In this document: positions 3,139 to 5,033 of the stretch, one piece after another | How the letters are laid out: each line of letters starts with the position of its first letter | How positions within the stretch are numbered: position 1 is the stretch's first letter | DNA from: Candidatus Colwelliibacteriota bacterium | GTDB lineage: Bacteria > Patescibacteriota > Minisyncoccia > UBA6257 > Colwellbacteraceae | Reading direction: 5' to 3' | Length of the DNA: 5,033 nucleotides | Assembly: GCA_028711965.1 (NCBI GenBank) | Contig: JAQTRD010000039.1 | Location: 1-5,033, forward strand | The notes under the pieces: generated by a model | What the model was told of the DNA's origin: nothing | The model's database searches: none | What the model saw: only the letters and a program-made list of their open reading frames with translations | Translations under genes and position numbers: made by a program

Positions 3139-3666
3139 ATGATGATTGAGCACGACACATGGGGAGTGATTCTTGATAGGACCCGCGAGGATGAGCTGGA
3201 TACGGAATATTCAATATTCACTTGGGATTTAGGTAAGGTGCGCGCTAAAGCAATAAGCGTTCGCAAACCGGCGGCGCGCCTTGCGGGACACTTGGAGCCC
3301 GGCACTCTTTCTCGGTTGCGTCTGGTTCAAAGGGTAACGGACGGCAACTTCAGAATAGCTGAATCGCTTATGGAGGAGAAAACTAAAGATCCTAGGGCTA
3401 TAAGGGCAATGATTTTTGCAGACCAGATGACGGCTCTTCTTCAGGCCGACATCTCCCTTTTTGGATTTTTAAAGGATCTTGCGACGGGTAGTTTCACTGG
3501 AAGCGAAGCGCTTTCTTATAGAAAGATTCTTTCGATCATCGGTCTTGATCCAAGCGAAGCTGTATGCGCGAACTGCGGCAGTAAGGAAATTGCCTATTTT
3601 TTGCCGCAGGATATAATGTTTTTATGCCACAAGTGTCTTTCGGAAAAGAAACAATCAATCGGCTGA
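3139..3666 (+). CDS. recO: DNA repair protein RecO (short form)
   Basis: RecO works with RecF and RecR to load RecA on SSB-coated single-stranded DNA. The 175-residue product begins with the RecO N-terminal OB-fold pattern: GVILDRTREDELDTEYSIFT (9-28), DLGKVRAKA and RKPAARLAGHLEP (42-54). A helical region follows (about 70-135). A C-terminal zinc-binding pair of CxxC motifs (Cys143/Cys146 and Cys163/Cys166) matches the RecO finger. Typical RecO proteins are about 230-260 residues, so the helical core and the tail after the finger are reduced, yet the frame is intact and both diagnostic ends are present. ATG 3139 and ATG 3142 are both possible; the second has the same 8-nt offset from the -10 box as rplS and suits a leaderless mRNA. 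The next gene overlaps its 3' end by 43 nt, implying cotranscription. Confidence 0.85.
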   Translation: MMIEHDTWGVILDRTREDELDTEYSIFTWDLGKVRAKAISVRKPAARLAGHLEPGTLSRLRLVQRVTDGNFRIAESLMEEKTKDPRAIRAMIFADQMTALLQADISLFGFLKDLATGSFTGSEALSYRKILSIIGLDPSEAVCANCGSKEIAYFLPQDIMFLCHKCLSEKKQSIG

Positions 3667-5033
3667 ACGGAAAATTGCCGGTAATAATAGGCGTTATTCT
3701 TATTGCGGTTATTGGAGCCGCCTTTTTATTCTTGGGAGGAAAGCCGAAAGGAGCGGTTATCAACATAGATGTTCCTCAAAGGGCAGGCTTAGGGGATTCT
3801 TTTGATGCAATTGTGACTTTTAAAAACGAATCCCAGTCTGAAATGAGAGATGTGGCGATTTCCCTTTCCCTCCCTAAAGGAATGGTATTCTCCGATAGAC
3901 AGGAGGAATCAAGATCCAGTAGGGATGTCGGAATCGTTAATGCCGGAGAAGAAGCGCGCGAAGTATTCAAGTTAACCGTTTCCGACGGCGCGGAAGCGAG
4001 GAAAAATATAAAAGCGGAAGCGGAATATATTCCGGGAGGAGTAAGTAAGCATATCTCGATTTCGAAAGACGAATCGATTGAAATTGAAAAGCCCGTTACG
4101 GCCTCTCTGGAATTTCCGGATCGCGCGATAAGCGGGGAAGAGTTTGATTGGGTTCTTACTCTCACAAACGCTTCTCAAAACGATATTAAGGTTAAGGCTG
4201 ACATCGAATCAACCAAGGAGATGACGACCGACTTCAAATCTTTTGAAGTAACCGTTTCCAAGGGAGAAGAGGTAAAGAAAAAGTACAAGGGGAGCGTCAT
4301 ACTCCCGGAAGGCGAGAAGTTCAATATAAAGGCTTCCATTTCCGGAGAAATAGCCGGAGTGAAATATCTTTTTGATGAATCTTCGAAAGAAGGAACGGTT
4401 GCTCCTTCTCCCTTATTTATCAAGGCTGAGATCGAAGGGAAAAGCGGGGATTTTGTCGCTTCTCCGGGAGAGAGCCTTAAGTATCTCGTGACTGTCAGGA
4501 ATAATTCGGATGTTCCTCTTCAAAACGTGGTTATAAGGGGTGTTCTGAAAGGCGATATGTACAACGGGGACTCTATATCGATTGAAAGGGGATCGGCGGA
4601 TAAATCGGCAAAAATTGTTTTATGGGACAATTCCACCGACGGATTCCTTTCGGAAATCCAGCCGAACGACAGTCGAACATACGATTTCACAATTTCGCTT
4701 AAAGATGATTACAGTATCAATAAGCTAAGCGACAGGAATTTTTCCGTCGATCTTGCTTTGCGCGCCGAGTCTCCCACTGTTCCTTATTTTGTGAAGTCGC
4801 TTAAAACGGTGAACATCGCGAGTTTCAAAACGAAAGTGGCGGGGCGCCTCACGGTTGATGCCCGCGGGTATTTCAGGGATGCGGCATCGGGAATAATAAA
4901 CGACGGAGATATTCCCATCGCGTCTGGCTCGACGACCGAAGCTACAATCCACTGGATTGTGTCGAGCTATTCCACCGATATGGAGAACGTCGAGATTCGG
5001 GCCGAGTTACCTGCGGTCGTTGAACTTACGGGG
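3624..5033 (+). CDS. Membrane-anchored protein with repeated beta-sandwich domains, partial
   Basis: The frame is open to the window edge (470 codons, no stop), so the 3' end is missing. ATG 3624 lies inside recO, 12 nt after an AGGA; GTG 3633 or TTG 3675 would also work. A short basic N-terminus is followed by one membrane helix (about 18-37, LPVIIGVILIAVIGAAFLFL), then a long hydrophilic outside part. A motif recurs at about 57, 171, 282 and 435: Gly-acidic, alternating strand, then a variant of VTFKNES. Examples are VTFKNESQSEMRDVAISLSL, LTLTNASQNDIKV, VTVRNNSDVPLQNVVI and a degenerate IHWIVSSYSTDMENVEI. This is the pattern of CARDB or DUF11-like immunoglobulin-fold repeats in surface proteins. 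I saw no cysteine and no catalytic motif. The role is unknown; a stalk or adhesin-like cell-surface part is plausible. Confidence 0.8.
   Translation, partial: MPQVSFGKETINRLNGKLPVIIGVILIAVIGAAFLFLGGKPKGAVINIDVPQRAGLGDSFDAIVTFKNESQSEMRDVAISLSLPKGMVFSDRQEESRSSRDVGIVNAGEEAREVFKLTVSDGAEARKNIKAEAEYIPGGVSKHISISKDESIEIEKPVTASLEFPDRAISGEEFDWVLTLTNASQNDIKVKADIESTKEMTTDFKSFEVTVSKGEEVKKKYKGSVILPEGEKFNIKASISGEIAGVKYLFDESSKEGTVAPSPLFIKAEIEGKSGDFVASPGESLKYLVTVRNNSDVPLQNVVIRGVLKGDMYNGDSISIERGSADKSAKIVLWDNSTDGFLSEIQPNDSRTYDFTISLKDDYSINKLSDRNFSVDLALRAESPTVPYFVKSLKTVNIASFKTKVAGRLTVDARGYFRDAASGIINDGDIPIASGSTTEATIHWIVSSYSTDMENVEIRAELPAVVELTG

Noticed and set aside
3776..4423. Minus-strand open frames inside the surface-protein gene
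   Set aside because: They are antisense shadows in low-complexity codon patterns, while the plus frame is uninterrupted for 470 codons with a membrane helix and repeats.

Overview
The window looks like a fragment of a small-genome bacterium, most probably a member of the Candidate Phyla Radiation (Patescibacteria, Parcubacteria-like). This is an inference from four things: a compact 108-residue L19, an unusually short RecO, a 3D-domain protein of the AANWLPLGTKV type, and start codons that mostly lack a Shine-Dalgarno sequence and sit a few bases after -10-like hexamers. No taxonomic marker here is decisive.

Layout. Positions 1-262 carry no gene. They hold two palindromic cassettes, each ending in the same 21-bp repeat, separated by a strong 15-bp hairpin. 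Next comes a plus-strand run: an A+T-rich transglutaminase-like protein (281-775), an RluA-family pseudouridine synthase (787-1491), and ribosomal protein L19 (1580-1906, GTG start). L19 has its own promoter behind two overlapping, mutually exclusive hairpins. A long imperfect palindrome (1905-2025) starts in the L19 stop codon, followed by about 150 bases of gene-free, hairpin-rich DNA.

The middle is transcribed from the minus strand. A secreted 3D-domain protein (2404-2856) has a perfect TTGACA-17-TATAAT promoter, a 5' leader hairpin and a clean terminator. Downstream of it is tRNA-Leu(GAG) (2216-2297), with its own promoter.

After another gene-free spacer (2980-3138), recO (3139-3666) starts on the plus strand next to a TATAAT box. 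It overlaps by 43 nt a large membrane-anchored protein with repeated beta-sandwich domains (3624 onward), which is still open at the window edge.

Functions are mostly housekeeping: rRNA or tRNA modification, ribosome assembly, leucine decoding and recombination repair. Two products face the cell envelope: the 3D protein and the anchored repeat protein. I see no defence system, CRISPR array, transposase or integrase. The most unusual content is non-coding: dense, varied palindromes in nearly every intergenic space, and promoters placed so close to start codons that several mRNAs are probably leaderless.
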